A DNA stretch of 64,000 bases from Streptomyces sp. CHD11 (GTDB lineage Bacteria; Actinomycetota; Actinomycetes; Streptomycetales; Streptomycetaceae). The stretch lies in the NCBI RefSeq assembly GCF_018638295.1, contig NZ_JABTTS010000029.1:1-64000 (forward strand). The letters are read 5' to 3'. Below the pieces are notes generated by a model. That model searched no databases, was not told the origin of the DNA, and was given only the letters and a program-made list of their open reading frames with translations. Positions 1-8,246 of this stretch are shown here, piece by piece (position 1 is the first letter of the stretch; every line of letters starts with the position of its first letter). Position numbers and translations under genes: made by a program.

Positions 1-44
1 CGATGGTCCGCTCCCCCGCCGCGCGGCGGGGGAGCGGACCATCG
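1..44. terminator. Perfect palindrome, terminator-like
   Basis: Two 21-base arms (1-21 and 24-44) are perfectly complementary around a 2-base loop. It lies just past the 3' end of the minus-strand oxidoreductase gene and has no U-tract, as is usual in Streptomyces. It probably ends transcription from both sides, but the left neighbour is outside the window. Confidence 0.75.
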
Positions 45-98
45 GCCGTGTCGCAGCCCTTGCCGTGGACCTCGGGAGGCCGCGGCCTCCCGTCCGGC

Positions 99-1061
99 TC
101 AGCCGGCCTGCTGGAGCTGCGGCAGTACCTTGGTGCGGTAGAAGTCGAAGAAGCCGCGCAGGTCCGGGCCGATCTGGTTGACGTAGATCCGGTCGAAGCC
201 CGCGTCGGCGAACCGGCGGAGCTCGGCGACATGCTCGTCCACGTCGTCGCCGCACACCCGGTTCTTCCGCACCATGTCCTCCGTGACCAGCGTCTGTGCC
301 TGTTCGAAGTGCTTCGGTGACGGCAGCACCTGCCCCAGCTCGCCGGGCAGCTGTTCGTTCGCCCAGAGCCGGTGCACGGTGCGCACGCACGCGTCACGGT
401 CGGTGCCGTAGCAGACCTTGGTGCCGCCGCTCACCGGCTTTCCGCCGCCCCCGCCCTTGCGGTACTGCTCGACCATCGGGGCCTCCGGCATCATGGTGAT
501 GTAGCCGTCGCCGACCCGGGCCGCCAGCTTGGTCGCCGCCGGACCGAAGCCCGAGATGTCGATCGGGACGGGCTCGTCCGGGACGGTGTACAGACGGGCG
601 TTCTCCACCGTGTAGTGCGTGCCGTGGTGGTTGACCTCCTCGCCGCTGAACAGCCTGCGCATCACCTGGATGGACTCCTCCAGCATCTCCAGGCGGACGT
701 GTGCGGGTGGCCAGTGCGCTCCGACGATGTGCTCGTTCAGGGCCTCGCCGGTGCCCACACCCAGCCGGAACTCCCCGGGCGACATCACCGCGCTGGTGGC
801 CGCCGCCTGCGCCACCACCGCCGGGTGTGTCCGCACGGTCGGGCAGGTCACCGCCGTTCCCACCGGCAGGGACACCGCCTCGGACAGCGCGCCGATCACC
901 GACCACACGAAGGGGCTCTGCCCCTGCGCGTCGTTCCACGGGTGGAAGTGGTCCGAGATCCACAGGGCCTGGAAGCCGGCCTGTTCGGCCATCCGCGCCT
1001 GCTCGATCAGCTCTGCGGGGCCGTACTGCTCGCACGAGAGGAAATAGCCGTACTCGGGCAT
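99..1061 (-). CDS. F420-dependent LLM-class oxidoreductase
   Basis: The 320-residue protein is a luciferase-like TIM-barrel oxidoreductase of the cofactor F420-using type (TIGR03557-like). It would pass hydride between F420 and an unknown small substrate in the cytosol. Family signs are the N-terminal GYFLSCEQYGP stretch, the WISDHFHPW motif near residue 35, RLGVGTGEALNEH near 105 and the C-terminal FDRIYVNQIGP followed by FFDFY. The ATG at 1061 is preceded by a GGAGG box about 8 bases upstream; the open frame continues far upstream but has no other good start. It is transcribed away from the flavoprotein gene starting at 1206, so the two share a 144-base divergent promoter region. The substrate cannot be told from sequence. 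Confidence 0.9.
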   Translation of the reverse strand: MPEYGYFLSCEQYGPAELIEQARMAEQAGFQALWISDHFHPWNDAQGQSPFVWSVIGALSEAVSLPVGTAVTCPTVRTHPAVVAQAAATSAVMSPGEFRLGVGTGEALNEHIVGAHWPPAHVRLEMLEESIQVMRRLFSGEEVNHHGTHYTVENARLYTVPDEPVPIDISGFGPAATKLAARVGDGYITMMPEAPMVEQYRKGGGGGKPVSGGTKVCYGTDRDACVRTVHRLWANEQLPGELGQVLPSPKHFEQAQTLVTEDMVRKNRVCGDDVDEHVAELRRFADAGFDRIYVNQIGPDLRGFFDFYRTKVLPQLQQAG

Positions 1062-1205
1062 GGGGGGTGCCTCCGCGACATGGGGTGGTTCGGGACGCGG
1101 GCCGGGTACCCGGGGGCCAGGGCGGAAACCGGCCGGACGTTTGGCGGTGCCCGCCAGGGGGACGCGGAAGTCTCCCGACGTACGCGACAGCGCCGGAGGC
1201 GAACC

Positions 1206-2849
1206 GTGAGTCGACCCCGCATAGTGATCGTCGGTGCCGGCTTCGCCGGATACCGCACGGCGCAGACCCTGTCCCGGCTGGCCAAGGGCCGCGCCGAGAT
1301 TATCCTGCTCAACCCGACCGACTACTTTCTCTACCTTCCGCTGCTGCCCCAGGTCGCGGCCGGCATCCTCGAGCCGCGCCGGGTCACCGTCTCCCTCTCC
1401 GGCACCCTGCCGCACGTACGGCTGGTGCTGGGGGAGTCCGACCGCATCGACCTGGACGCGCGGCAGGTGCACTACACCGGGCCCGAGGGCGAGGGCGGCA
1501 CCCTCTCCTACGACCGGCTGGTCCTCGCGGCCGGCAGCGTCAACAAGCTGCTGCCGATCCCCGGTGTCGCCGAGCACGCGCACGGCTTCCGGGGCCTGCC
1601 CGAAGCCCTGTACCTGCGGGACCACGTGACCCGTCAGGTGGAACTCGCCGCTGCCACCGACGACCCCGGGAGCTGTGCCTCCCGCTGCACCTTCGTCGTG
1701 GTGGGCGCCGGGTACACCGGCACCGAAGTCGCCGCGCACGGGCAGCTGTTCACCGACGCGCAGGTCGCGAAGCATCCCATGCGGACCGGAATGCGGCCGC
1801 GCTGGATGCTCCTGGACATCGCCGACCGGGTCCTGCCCGAGCTGGACGAACGGCTCTCGCGCACGGCCGACGGCGTGCTGCGCGAACGGGGCGTCGACGT
1901 GCGGATGGGCACCTCCGTGAAGGAGGCCACACACGAGGGAGTGCTGCTGACCGACGGGGAGTTCGTCGACACGCGGACGGTGGTGTGGTGCGTGGGCGTC
2001 CGCCCCGATCCGCTCGCCGAGTCCCTGGGGCTGCCCATGGAACGCGGCCGGCTGCTGGTCGACCCTCACCTGCAGGTGCCGGGCCGGCCGGAGGTGTTCG
2101 CCTGCGGTGACGCGGCGGCGGTGCCCGATCTGGAGAAGCCGGGGTCGTACACCCCGATGACCGCGCAGCACGCCTGGCGGCAGGGCAAGGTGTGCGGGCA
2201 GAACATCGCCGCGTCGTTCGGTGACGGTGAGCGGCGTGCCTACCGGCACAAGGACATGGGGTTCGTGGTGGACCTGGGCGGCGTCAAGGCCGCCGCCAAC
2301 CCGCTCGGCGTCAACCTCTCCGGGGTGGCCGCGGGCGCGGTCACCCGCGGCTACCACCTCGCCGCGATGCCCGGGAACCGGGTGCGGGTGGCCGCCGACT
2401 GGCTCCTCGACGCCGTACTGCCGCGCCAGGCCGTCCAGCTCGGTCTCGTACGGTCCTGGTCGGTGCCGCTGGACACGTCGTCCCCGGAACTGCCACGCGT
2501 ACCGGGCGGGCCGCGCCGGAAGCGGGAACCGGACCGGGAGTCGTCCCGGCCGGGCGCGGAACCGGCGCAGAGCCGATCGGGCGGTGAACCGGCAGGCAGC
2601 CGGCCGGGTGGTGAGCCGGCGAAGAGCCAGCCCGGGGATGAGCCGGCGAAGAGCCAGCCCGGGGGAGAGCCGGCGAAGAGCCAGCCCGGGGGAGAGCCGG
2701 CGAAGAGCCAGCCCGGGGGAGAGCCCGCGAGGGACCAGCCCGGGGGAGAGCCCGCGAGGGACCAGCCCGCCGCCGCGCCGCCGCTCGGGCCGGACGTCGC
2801 GCCCGGACCCGTCAGGCGTACCGACCGCTTTACCGAAGGAGACTCATGA
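1206..2849 (+). CDS. NAD(P)/FAD-dependent oxidoreductase, type II NADH dehydrogenase-like, with repetitive tail
   Basis: The 547-residue protein has the two-dinucleotide-fold layout of NDH-2/pyridine nucleotide-disulfide enzymes: GAGFAG at residues 10-15 for FAD, GAGYTG near 167 for NAD(P)H, and ACGDAA around 300 for the FAD ribityl contact. Such enzymes pass electrons from NADH to quinone at the inner face of the membrane. The core ends near residue 435, the usual family length. It is followed by about 110 extra residues made mostly of a nine-residue Gly-Glu-Pro-Ala repeat, with no membrane segment. The GTG start gives the family-typical start directly before the FAD motif. The stop overlaps the transketolase ATG (ATGA), so the two genes are translationally coupled, an unusual pairing. 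The exact electron acceptor is not known. Confidence 0.85.
   Translation: MSRPRIVIVGAGFAGYRTAQTLSRLAKGRAEIILLNPTDYFLYLPLLPQVAAGILEPRRVTVSLSGTLPHVRLVLGESDRIDLDARQVHYTGPEGEGGTLSYDRLVLAAGSVNKLLPIPGVAEHAHGFRGLPEALYLRDHVTRQVELAAATDDPGSCASRCTFVVVGAGYTGTEVAAHGQLFTDAQVAKHPMRTGMRPRWMLLDIADRVLPELDERLSRTADGVLRERGVDVRMGTSVKEATHEGVLLTDGEFVDTRTVVWCVGVRPDPLAESLGLPMERGRLLVDPHLQVPGRPEVFACGDAAAVPDLEKPGSYTPMTAQHAWRQGKVCGQNIAASFGDGERRAYRHKDMGFVVDLGGVKAAANPLGVNLSGVAAGAVTRGYHLAAMPGNRVRVAADWLLDAVLPRQAVQLGLVRSWSVPLDTSSPELPRVPGGPRRKREPDRESSRPGAEPAQSRSGGEPAGSRPGGEPAKSQPGDEPAKSQPGGEPAKSQPGGEPAKSQPGGEPARDQPGGEPARDQPAAAPPLGPDVAPGPVRRTDRFTEGDS
2555..2771 (+). repeat. 27-bp in-frame tandem repeat
   Basis: About eight copies of a 27-base unit encode variants of EPAKSQPGG (AQSRSG, AGSRPG, four AKSQPG, two ARDQP). 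The last copies are nearly identical in DNA, which points to recent slippage or expansion. The unit lies within the C-terminal tail of the flavoprotein and keeps the frame. Confidence 0.9.
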
Positions 2850-4696
2850 ACACCGGTGAACTCGTCGCTCTCGGGCAGCAGTTGCGCGTAGACAGTGTCC
2901 GCGCCGCGTCCGCCGCGGGCTCCGGGCACCCCACGTCGTCCATGTCCGCGGCGGACCTGATGGCCGTCCTGTTCGCCCGCCACTTCCGCTACGACTTCGA
3001 CCGCCCCGACCACCCGGCCAACGACCGTTTCGTCCTGTCCAAGGGCCACGCCTCGCCCCTGATGTACGCCACCTACAAGGCGGCCGGCGCCATCGACGAC
3101 GAGGAACTGCTCACCTTCCGGGAGAAGGGCAGCCGCCTCGAGGGACACCCCACCCCCCGGCAGTTGCCCTGGGTCGAGACGGCCACCGGCTCCCTGGGCC
3201 AGGGCCTTCCCGTCGGCGTCGGCATCGCGCTGGCCGGCAAGCGGCTGGACCGCACCGGCTACCGGGTCTGGGTGCTGTGCGGGGACAGCGAGCTGGCCGA
3301 GGGCTCGGTGTGGGAGGCGGCCGAGCAGGCCGCGTACGAGAACCTCGACAACCTCACGGCGGTCGTGGACGTCAACCGGCTGGGCCAGCGCGGCGCCACC
3401 CGGCACGGTCACGACCTCGACGCCTACGCCCGCCGCTTCCAGGCCTTCGGCTGGCACACGGTCGAGGTGGACGGCCACGACGTGGACGCCGTCGACCGCG
3501 CCTACGGCGAGGCGCTCTCCACCAGCGGCCAGCCCACCGCGATCATCGCCCGCACCCTCAAGGGCAAGGGCGTCGGGTCGGTCCAGGACCGCGAGGGCCT
3601 GCACGGCAAGCCGCTGCCGGAGGCCGAGGAGGCCATCGCCGAACTCGGCGGCCCGCGCGACGTCCGCCTGCGGGTGCAGGCACCGGCGCCGCCCGACGGG
3701 GCGCCGGCCGGCCGGCGGACCGGGACCCCGGATCTGCCCCGCTGGGACAAGGGCGAGGAGGTGGCCACCCGCAACGCCTTCGGAGAGGCGCTGACCGCCC
3801 TCGGCACCGCCCGTGACGACGTCGTCGCCCTCGACGGAGAGGTCGGCGACTCCACCCGCGCGGAGTTCTTCGCCAAGGAACATCCCGAGCGCTACATCGA
3901 GTGCTACATCGCCGAGCAGCAGATGATCGCGGCCGCGGTGGGCATCGCGGCGCGCGGCTGGACGCCGTACGCGTCCACCTTCGCGGCGTTCCTCACCCGC
4001 GCCCACGACTTCATCCGCATGGCGGCGGTCAGCGGCTCCGGCCTCGGCCTCGTCGGCTCGCACGCCGGCGTCGCCATCGGCCAGGACGGGCCCAGTCAGA
4101 TGGGTCTGGAGGACCTGGCGATGATGCGCGCGGTGCACGGCTCGACCGTGCTGTACCCGTGTGACGCCAACCAGACGGCACGGCTGGTCGCCGCGATGGC
4201 CGACCTCGACGGCATCCGCTACCTGCGCACCTCGCGAGGCGAGAGCGCGGTGATCTACGGCCCCGACGAGGAGTTCCCGGTCGGAGGAGCCAAGGTGCTG
4301 CGCTCCTCCGGCAGCGACCGGCTCACCCTGGTCGCCGCGGGCGTCACCGTGCCCGAGGCGCTCGCCGCCGCGGAGGCTTTGGAGGGCGAGGGCATCGCCG
4401 TACGGGTGATCGACCTGTACTCGGTGAAGCCGGTCGACCGCGAGACCCTGCGCGCCGCCGCCGAGGAGACCGGCTGTCTGATGACGGTCGAGGACCACCA
4501 CCCCGAGGGCGGCCTCGGCGACGCGGTGGCGGAGGCCTTCGGCGACGGACGCCCCGTACCGCGCCTGGTGCGCCTCGCCGTACGGAACATGCCGGGGTCG
4601 GCCTCTCCGGAGGAGCAGCTGCACGCGGCCGGTATCGACGCCGCGTCGATCGCGGCGGCCGGCCGGCTGCTGGTGGGGGAGGCGGTCGTGTCGTGA
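2846..4696 (+). CDS. tkt: Transketolase
   Basis: This 616-residue protein is a complete thiamine-diphosphate transketolase in one chain. It moves two-carbon units between sugar phosphates in the pentose phosphate pathway. The N-terminal half holds the ThDP-binding GDSELAEG at about 146 and the substrate-side HP and KGHAS motifs near 30 and 65. The C-terminal half holds the catalytic glutamate in EQQMIAAAVG (E357), and the C-terminal regulatory domain follows. Its length is that of the shorter transketolases rather than the 660-700-residue type of central metabolism. It overlaps both neighbours by start-stop fusion. It is probably a second transketolase, since Streptomyces usually keep another copy in a pentose phosphate operon (recalled, not seen here). 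Confidence 0.92.
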   Translation: MNTGELVALGQQLRVDSVRAASAAGSGHPTSSMSAADLMAVLFARHFRYDFDRPDHPANDRFVLSKGHASPLMYATYKAAGAIDDEELLTFREKGSRLEGHPTPRQLPWVETATGSLGQGLPVGVGIALAGKRLDRTGYRVWVLCGDSELAEGSVWEAAEQAAYENLDNLTAVVDVNRLGQRGATRHGHDLDAYARRFQAFGWHTVEVDGHDVDAVDRAYGEALSTSGQPTAIIARTLKGKGVGSVQDREGLHGKPLPEAEEAIAELGGPRDVRLRVQAPAPPDGAPAGRRTGTPDLPRWDKGEEVATRNAFGEALTALGTARDDVVALDGEVGDSTRAEFFAKEHPERYIECYIAEQQMIAAAVGIAARGWTPYASTFAAFLTRAHDFIRMAAVSGSGLGLVGSHAGVAIGQDGPSQMGLEDLAMMRAVHGSTVLYPCDANQTARLVAAMADLDGIRYLRTSRGESAVIYGPDEEFPVGGAKVLRSSGSDRLTLVAAGVTVPEALAAAEALEGEGIAVRVIDLYSVKPVDRETLRAAAEETGCLMTVEDHHPEGGLGDAVAEAFGDGRPVPRLVRLAVRNMPGSASPEEQLHAAGIDAASIAAAGRLLVGEAVVS

Positions 4697-5619
4697 GCGG
4701 CGACGGGTCGCGCACCGTACGGGCCGGCCGCCGCACCGTGGAGATCCACCGGCCGGACAAGGTGCTCTTCCCCGGGGGCGCGGGCGTCCCCGAGTACACC
4801 AAGGGCGACCTGGCCGACTACCACCTGGCCGTCGCCCCGTACATGCTGCCGCACCTGCGGGGCCGTCCGCTGATGCTGGACCGGCGCCCGGACGGCATCG
4901 GCGGCCCCACGTTCATGCAGAAGAACACCCCGGAGGGCTACCCCGGCTGGATCACCCGCGCCGAGGTGGCGAAGGAGGGCGGCACGGTCACCCACACCGT
5001 GTGCGACAGTGCCGCCACCCTCCTCTTCCTCGTCGACCAGGCGAGCATCACCCTGCACCGCTGGCTGTCCCGCACCCGCCGGACCGGCCACCCCGACCGG
5101 CTGGTGTTCGACCTCGACCCCTCGGGGGACGACTTCGGGACGGTACGGGACGCGGCGCGGCTGCTGGGGGAGCTGCTGGAGGAGCTGAACCTGCCCTCGG
5201 CGCTGATGACCACCGGCTCCCGGGGCCTGCACGTGATCGTCCCGCTGACCGGGAACCACGACTTCGAGGACGTCCGCGCCTTCGCCCGCGAGGTCGCCGA
5301 GACCCTCGCAGGCGCCCACCCCGACCGGCTCACCACCGCGGCCCGCAAGAAGGACCGCGGCGACCGGCTCTACCTCGACATCCAGCGCAACGCCTACGCG
5401 CAGACCGCGGTCGCGCCCTGTACCGTCCGCGCACTGCCGGGCGCCCCCGTCGCCGTGCCCGTCTCCTGGGACCAGCTGGACGATCCGGAGCTGCACGCCC
5501 GCCGCTGGACCATCGCCGACGCCGTCGAACAGGCCCGCACCGACCCGTGGGACGGCCTGCTGAGCCGGGGACGCGCGCTGGGTCCGGCCCGGCGCAGGCT
5601 GGCGGGGCTGCGGGACTGA
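4693..5619 (+). CDS. ligD: LigD-type primase/polymerase (NHEJ), stand-alone
   Basis: The 308-residue protein is the polymerase module of LigD, an archaeo-eukaryotic primase-fold enzyme that fills gaps during non-homologous end joining with Ku. Recognisable features are the entry HRPDKVLFP near residue 18, the metal-binding FDLDPSG (D140 and D142) and a conserved H in GLHVIVPL. The ligase and phosphoesterase domains are absent, as in the split LigD systems common in Streptomyces, where a ligase is encoded elsewhere. The GTG start overlaps the transketolase stop (GTGA), so it ends a three-gene operon. No Ku gene lies in this window. Confidence 0.9.
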   Translation: MSGDGSRTVRAGRRTVEIHRPDKVLFPGGAGVPEYTKGDLADYHLAVAPYMLPHLRGRPLMLDRRPDGIGGPTFMQKNTPEGYPGWITRAEVAKEGGTVTHTVCDSAATLLFLVDQASITLHRWLSRTRRTGHPDRLVFDLDPSGDDFGTVRDAARLLGELLEELNLPSALMTTGSRGLHVIVPLTGNHDFEDVRAFAREVAETLAGAHPDRLTTAARKKDRGDRLYLDIQRNAYAQTAVAPCTVRALPGAPVAVPVSWDQLDDPELHARRWTIADAVEQARTDPWDGLLSRGRALGPARRRLAGLRD

Positions 5620-5725
5620 ATCCGGGAGCACGGGAGCGGCCGGGGTGCCACCCGGCCGTGGCAACCGGGTGAGTGCGGGGAGGTTTGGCGAACAGACTTG
5701 CGGCCACACGGAGGGGGAGGTGGCC

Positions 5726-6121
5726 ATGTCGAACACGAAGAACACCGAAGAGTCACAGGGTTCACGGGAGTCCCGGGAAGCACGGGAATCCCGCGGCTCC
5801 CAGGACGAACCGAGGTCGCGCAAGCAGACCGACGACAACAGAAACACGAAACGCCCGAGCCCGATGCAGGTGCTGCGCGAGGCGCGCGGACAGCTCGCGG
5901 AGCTCACCGGGATGGAAGCCGAGTCCGTGTCGTCCTTCGAGCAGACGGAGGAGGGCTGGGCGCTGGAGGTCGAGGTTCTCGAACTCGAGCGCGTGCCCGA
6001 CACGATGAGCCTGATGGCGAGCTACCAGGTGGAGCTGGACCCGGACGGGCAGCTCACCGGTTACCGGCGGGTCCGCCGCTACGAGCGGGGACGAGCCGAC
6101 GCGCGCGGCTCCGGCCGCTGA
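5726..6121 (+). CDS. gvpO: Gas vesicle protein GvpO
   Basis: The 131-residue protein carries the GvpO core from about residue 45 to the end (QVLREARGQLAELTG through YQVELDPDGQLTGYRRVRRY). The first 40 residues are a highly charged, low-complexity RES/REAR stretch. GvpO proteins are accessory factors for gas vesicle assembly, with proposed regulatory or minor structural roles. The ATG at 5726 sits behind a strong GGAGGGGGAGG box. It is the first gene of the gvp operon; the 106-base gap before it must contain the promoter. Confidence 0.9.
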   Translation: MSNTKNTEESQGSRESREARESRGSQDEPRSRKQTDDNRNTKRPSPMQVLREARGQLAELTGMEAESVSSFEQTEEGWALEVEVLELERVPDTMSLMASYQVELDPDGQLTGYRRVRRYERGRADARGSGR

Positions 6122-6174
6122 GCCGCCCGGGCGGACCCGGCCCGTGACCACAGACACAAGGAGGGATGTCCGGC

Positions 6175-6609
6175 ATGACAGTTGTACCGGCACAGCAGTC
6201 CGGCGGTGGAGGCGGCAGCAGCGGCCTCTACGACGTGCTTGAGCTTGTCCTGGACAGGGGGCTCGTCATCGACGCATTCGTGCGCGTGTCCCTGGTCGGT
6301 ATCGAGATCCTGAAGATCGACGTTCGTGTCGTCGTCGCCAGCGTCGACACCTATCTCCGTTTCGCCGAGGCGTGCAACCGCCTCGACCTCGAGGCCGGGC
6401 CGCGCAAGAGCCCGGGCCTGCCCGAGATCGTCGGCGAGGTCACCGAGTCCGGTGCCCGCGGCAAGTCCAAGGGCGCTCTCTCCGGTGCCGCCGAAACCAT
6501 CTCCGACGCCTTCAAGCAGTCGCGTGAGGAGGGCTCCGAGCGCGAGACCGAGTCCCGTCCGCGGGCCCGCAAGAGCACGGCCGCCCGCCGGAAGGAGGAG
6601 CAGGAGTGA
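6175..6609 (+). CDS. gvpA: Gas vesicle structural protein GvpA with charged C-terminal extension
   Basis: Residues 15-65 form the GvpA/GvpJ amphipathic core (LYDVLELVLDRGLVIDAF, then VSLVGIEILKIDVRVVVASV), which builds the ribbed protein shell of the vesicle. The usual GvpA is about 70-80 residues; here 144 residues include a basic and acidic tail of roughly 65 residues. An alternative ATG at 6166 lies directly on the AAGGAGG box, so the ATG at 6175, nine bases downstream, is the better start. The next gene overlaps its stop. Because of the extra tail it may act as a GvpJ-like minor protein rather than a canonical shell subunit. Confidence 0.88.
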   Translation: MTVVPAQQSGGGGGSSGLYDVLELVLDRGLVIDAFVRVSLVGIEILKIDVRVVVASVDTYLRFAEACNRLDLEAGPRKSPGLPEIVGEVTESGARGKSKGALSGAAETISDAFKQSREEGSERETESRPRARKSTAARRKEEQE

Positions 6610-7379
6610 GCACCTATGTCTACGGCATCACGGCGGCGTCGCACCCGGCACTGCCCGAGGGCATGGGAGGGGTCGGTGATCCGGCGCGTCCGGTGCGCGT
6701 CCTGAGGCAGGGCGAGCTGGCGGCCGTCGTCAGCGACGCCCCGGAGGGACTGCGTCCCAAGCGCAGGGAGCTGCTCGCCCACCAGAACGTGCTCAGCGAG
6801 ATCGGCGCGGCCGGCTGTGTGCTGCCCATGCGGTTCGGCAGCGTCGCCCCGGACGACGACTCCGTCACCGGCGTCCTCGACGAGCGTGCCGAGCACTACC
6901 TCGAGCGGCTGCAGGCGCTGGACGACCGGGTCGAGTACAACGTCAAGGCCAACCACGTCGAGGAGGCCGTACTGCACCACGTGATGGCCGGCAACCCGGA
7001 GATCCGCGCCCTCGCGGAGGCCAACCGCCAGTCCGGCGGTGGTGGTTACGAGGACAAGATCCGGCTCGGCGAGATGGTCGCCGCGGCGGTCAAGGCCAAG
7101 GAGTCCGAGGACGGCACCGCGCTGGAGAACGCCCTGGAGGGGGCCGCCGACGCCGTGAGCGTGGGCCCCGAGTCCACGGGCTGGCTCGCCAACGTCTCAT
7201 ACCTGGTGAAGCGGGAGGCCGCGGAGGAGTTCCTGGCCGCGGTGGAGCAGGTCCGCAAGGACATGCCCCACCTCGACGTACGTCTGAACGGTCCGCTTCC
7301 CCCGTACAGCTTCGTCGAGCCCGGTCCGGCCGAGCCGGCGGGGACGTCCGCGGGTGGGGCGGAGACCGGAACGAGGTGA
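6606..7379 (+). CDS. gvpF: Gas vesicle protein GvpF
   Basis: The 257-residue protein belongs to the GvpF/GvpL family. It opens with STYVYGITAA, has the VLPMRFGSVAPD motif near 75 and the VSYLVKR motif near 200, and ends with GPLPPYSFVE, all typical of the two-lobed fold. Family members are minor proteins at the gas-facing side that help GvpA assemble. The GTG start overlaps the gvpA stop. A second, shorter-related copy (GvpL) lies in the same operon. Confidence 0.92.
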   Translation: MSTYVYGITAASHPALPEGMGGVGDPARPVRVLRQGELAAVVSDAPEGLRPKRRELLAHQNVLSEIGAAGCVLPMRFGSVAPDDDSVTGVLDERAEHYLERLQALDDRVEYNVKANHVEEAVLHHVMAGNPEIRALAEANRQSGGGGYEDKIRLGEMVAAAVKAKESEDGTALENALEGAADAVSVGPESTGWLANVSYLVKREAAEEFLAAVEQVRKDMPHLDVRLNGPLPPYSFVEPGPAEPAGTSAGGAETGTR

Positions 7380-7383
7380 CGTG

Positions 7384-7647
7384 ATGGGCCTGATCTCGGA
7401 AGTGCTGCTGCTGCCGTTCGCACCGGTGCGGGCAGGCGGCTGGGCCATCGGGCAGGTGGTGCAGGAAGCGGAACGCATCTACTACGACCCTGCCACGATC
7501 CGCGCCGAGCTGGCCCGCCTGGAGGAGCAGTTGGAAGCCGGAGAGATCACCGAGGAGGAGTTCGACCGGCAGGAGGACGAGCTCCTCGACCGGTTGGAGA
7601 CCGCGACGCGCACGGGTGCGGGCAGCGGGGACGGGACGGCACGATGA
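7384..7647 (+). CDS. gvpG: Gas vesicle protein GvpG
   Basis: The 87-residue protein matches GvpG: a hydrophobic start (MGLISEVLLLPFAPVRAG), then an amphipathic charged helix with LEEQLEAGEITEEEFDRQEDELLDRL. GvpG is a small accessory protein needed for vesicle formation. The ATG at 7384 follows GAGGTGA at a good distance; a GTG at 7381 is an alternative. It begins four bases after the gvpF stop and overlaps gvpY at its end. Confidence 0.9.
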   Translation: MGLISEVLLLPFAPVRAGGWAIGQVVQEAERIYYDPATIRAELARLEEQLEAGEITEEEFDRQEDELLDRLETATRTGAGSGDGTAR

Positions 7648-8246
7648 ATCGAATGGGAATGGGCCTCGCGATCGGGGCCGGATATCTCCTCGGACGGACG
7701 AAGAAGCTCAAGATGGCGGTCGCCGTCGGCGGGCTGGTGGCGGGCAAGAAGCTGAATCTGAGCCCGCGGATGGTCGCCGATCTGCTGTCCCGGCAACTGC
7801 GCGACAACCCGCAGTTCAAGGAGCTCGGCGATCAGTTGCGCGGCGATCTGCGCGGGGTCGGCAAGGCCGCCTCCGGTGCGCTGGTCGAGCGGCAGCTCGG
7901 CTCGCTCGCCGACCGGCTGCACGGCCGTACCGCCGAGATGCGCGAGGAGCTGAGCGGCGGCGGCCGGCGGGACCGGGCGCAGGACGCCGAGGACGCCGAG
8001 GACGCCGACGGGGAACCGGAGGACCGCGAGGACCGCGAGGACGCCGAGGACCGCGAGGAGGAGCCGGCTCCCGAGCGGCCGGCGAAGAAGGCCGCCGCCA
8101 AGAAGGCGCCGGCGAAGAAGGCCGGGCCGGCGAAGAAGGCCGCGGCCAAGAGGACGGCTCCCGCCAAGAAGGCGGCCGCCAAGAAGAGCGCGCCCGGCCC
8201 CCGGGCCGAGCGTCCCCGTACGTCGAAGGGAGGCGGTGAGCGATGA
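7644..8246 (+). CDS. gvpY: Gas vesicle cluster protein GvpY, histone-H1-like tail
   Basis: This 200-residue protein sits between gvpG and gvpZ, the position of gvpY in Streptomyces clusters (order recalled from the literature). Residues 1-30 are small and hydrophobic (GLAIGAGYLLGRTKKLKMAV), possibly membrane- or shell-facing. Residues 45-110 form a predicted helical segment. An acidic run rich in EDAED/DRED follows, then about 60 residues of Lys-Ala-Pro repeats (AKKAAAKKAP) like the tail of histone H1 or actinobacterial HupS. The acidic and basic blocks next to each other suggest self-association or nucleic acid binding. No enzyme motif is seen. Confidence 0.75.
   Translation: MNRMGMGLAIGAGYLLGRTKKLKMAVAVGGLVAGKKLNLSPRMVADLLSRQLRDNPQFKELGDQLRGDLRGVGKAASGALVERQLGSLADRLHGRTAEMREELSGGGRRDRAQDAEDAEDADGEPEDREDREDAEDREEEPAPERPAKKAAAKKAPAKKAGPAKKAAAKRTAPAKKAAAKKSAPGPRAERPRTSKGGGER

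Noticed and set aside
1062..2357. Upstream continuation of the minus-strand oxidoreductase frame to 752 codons
   Set aside because: It is the antisense shadow of the flavoprotein gene; the ATG at 1061 has the family start and a ribosome site.
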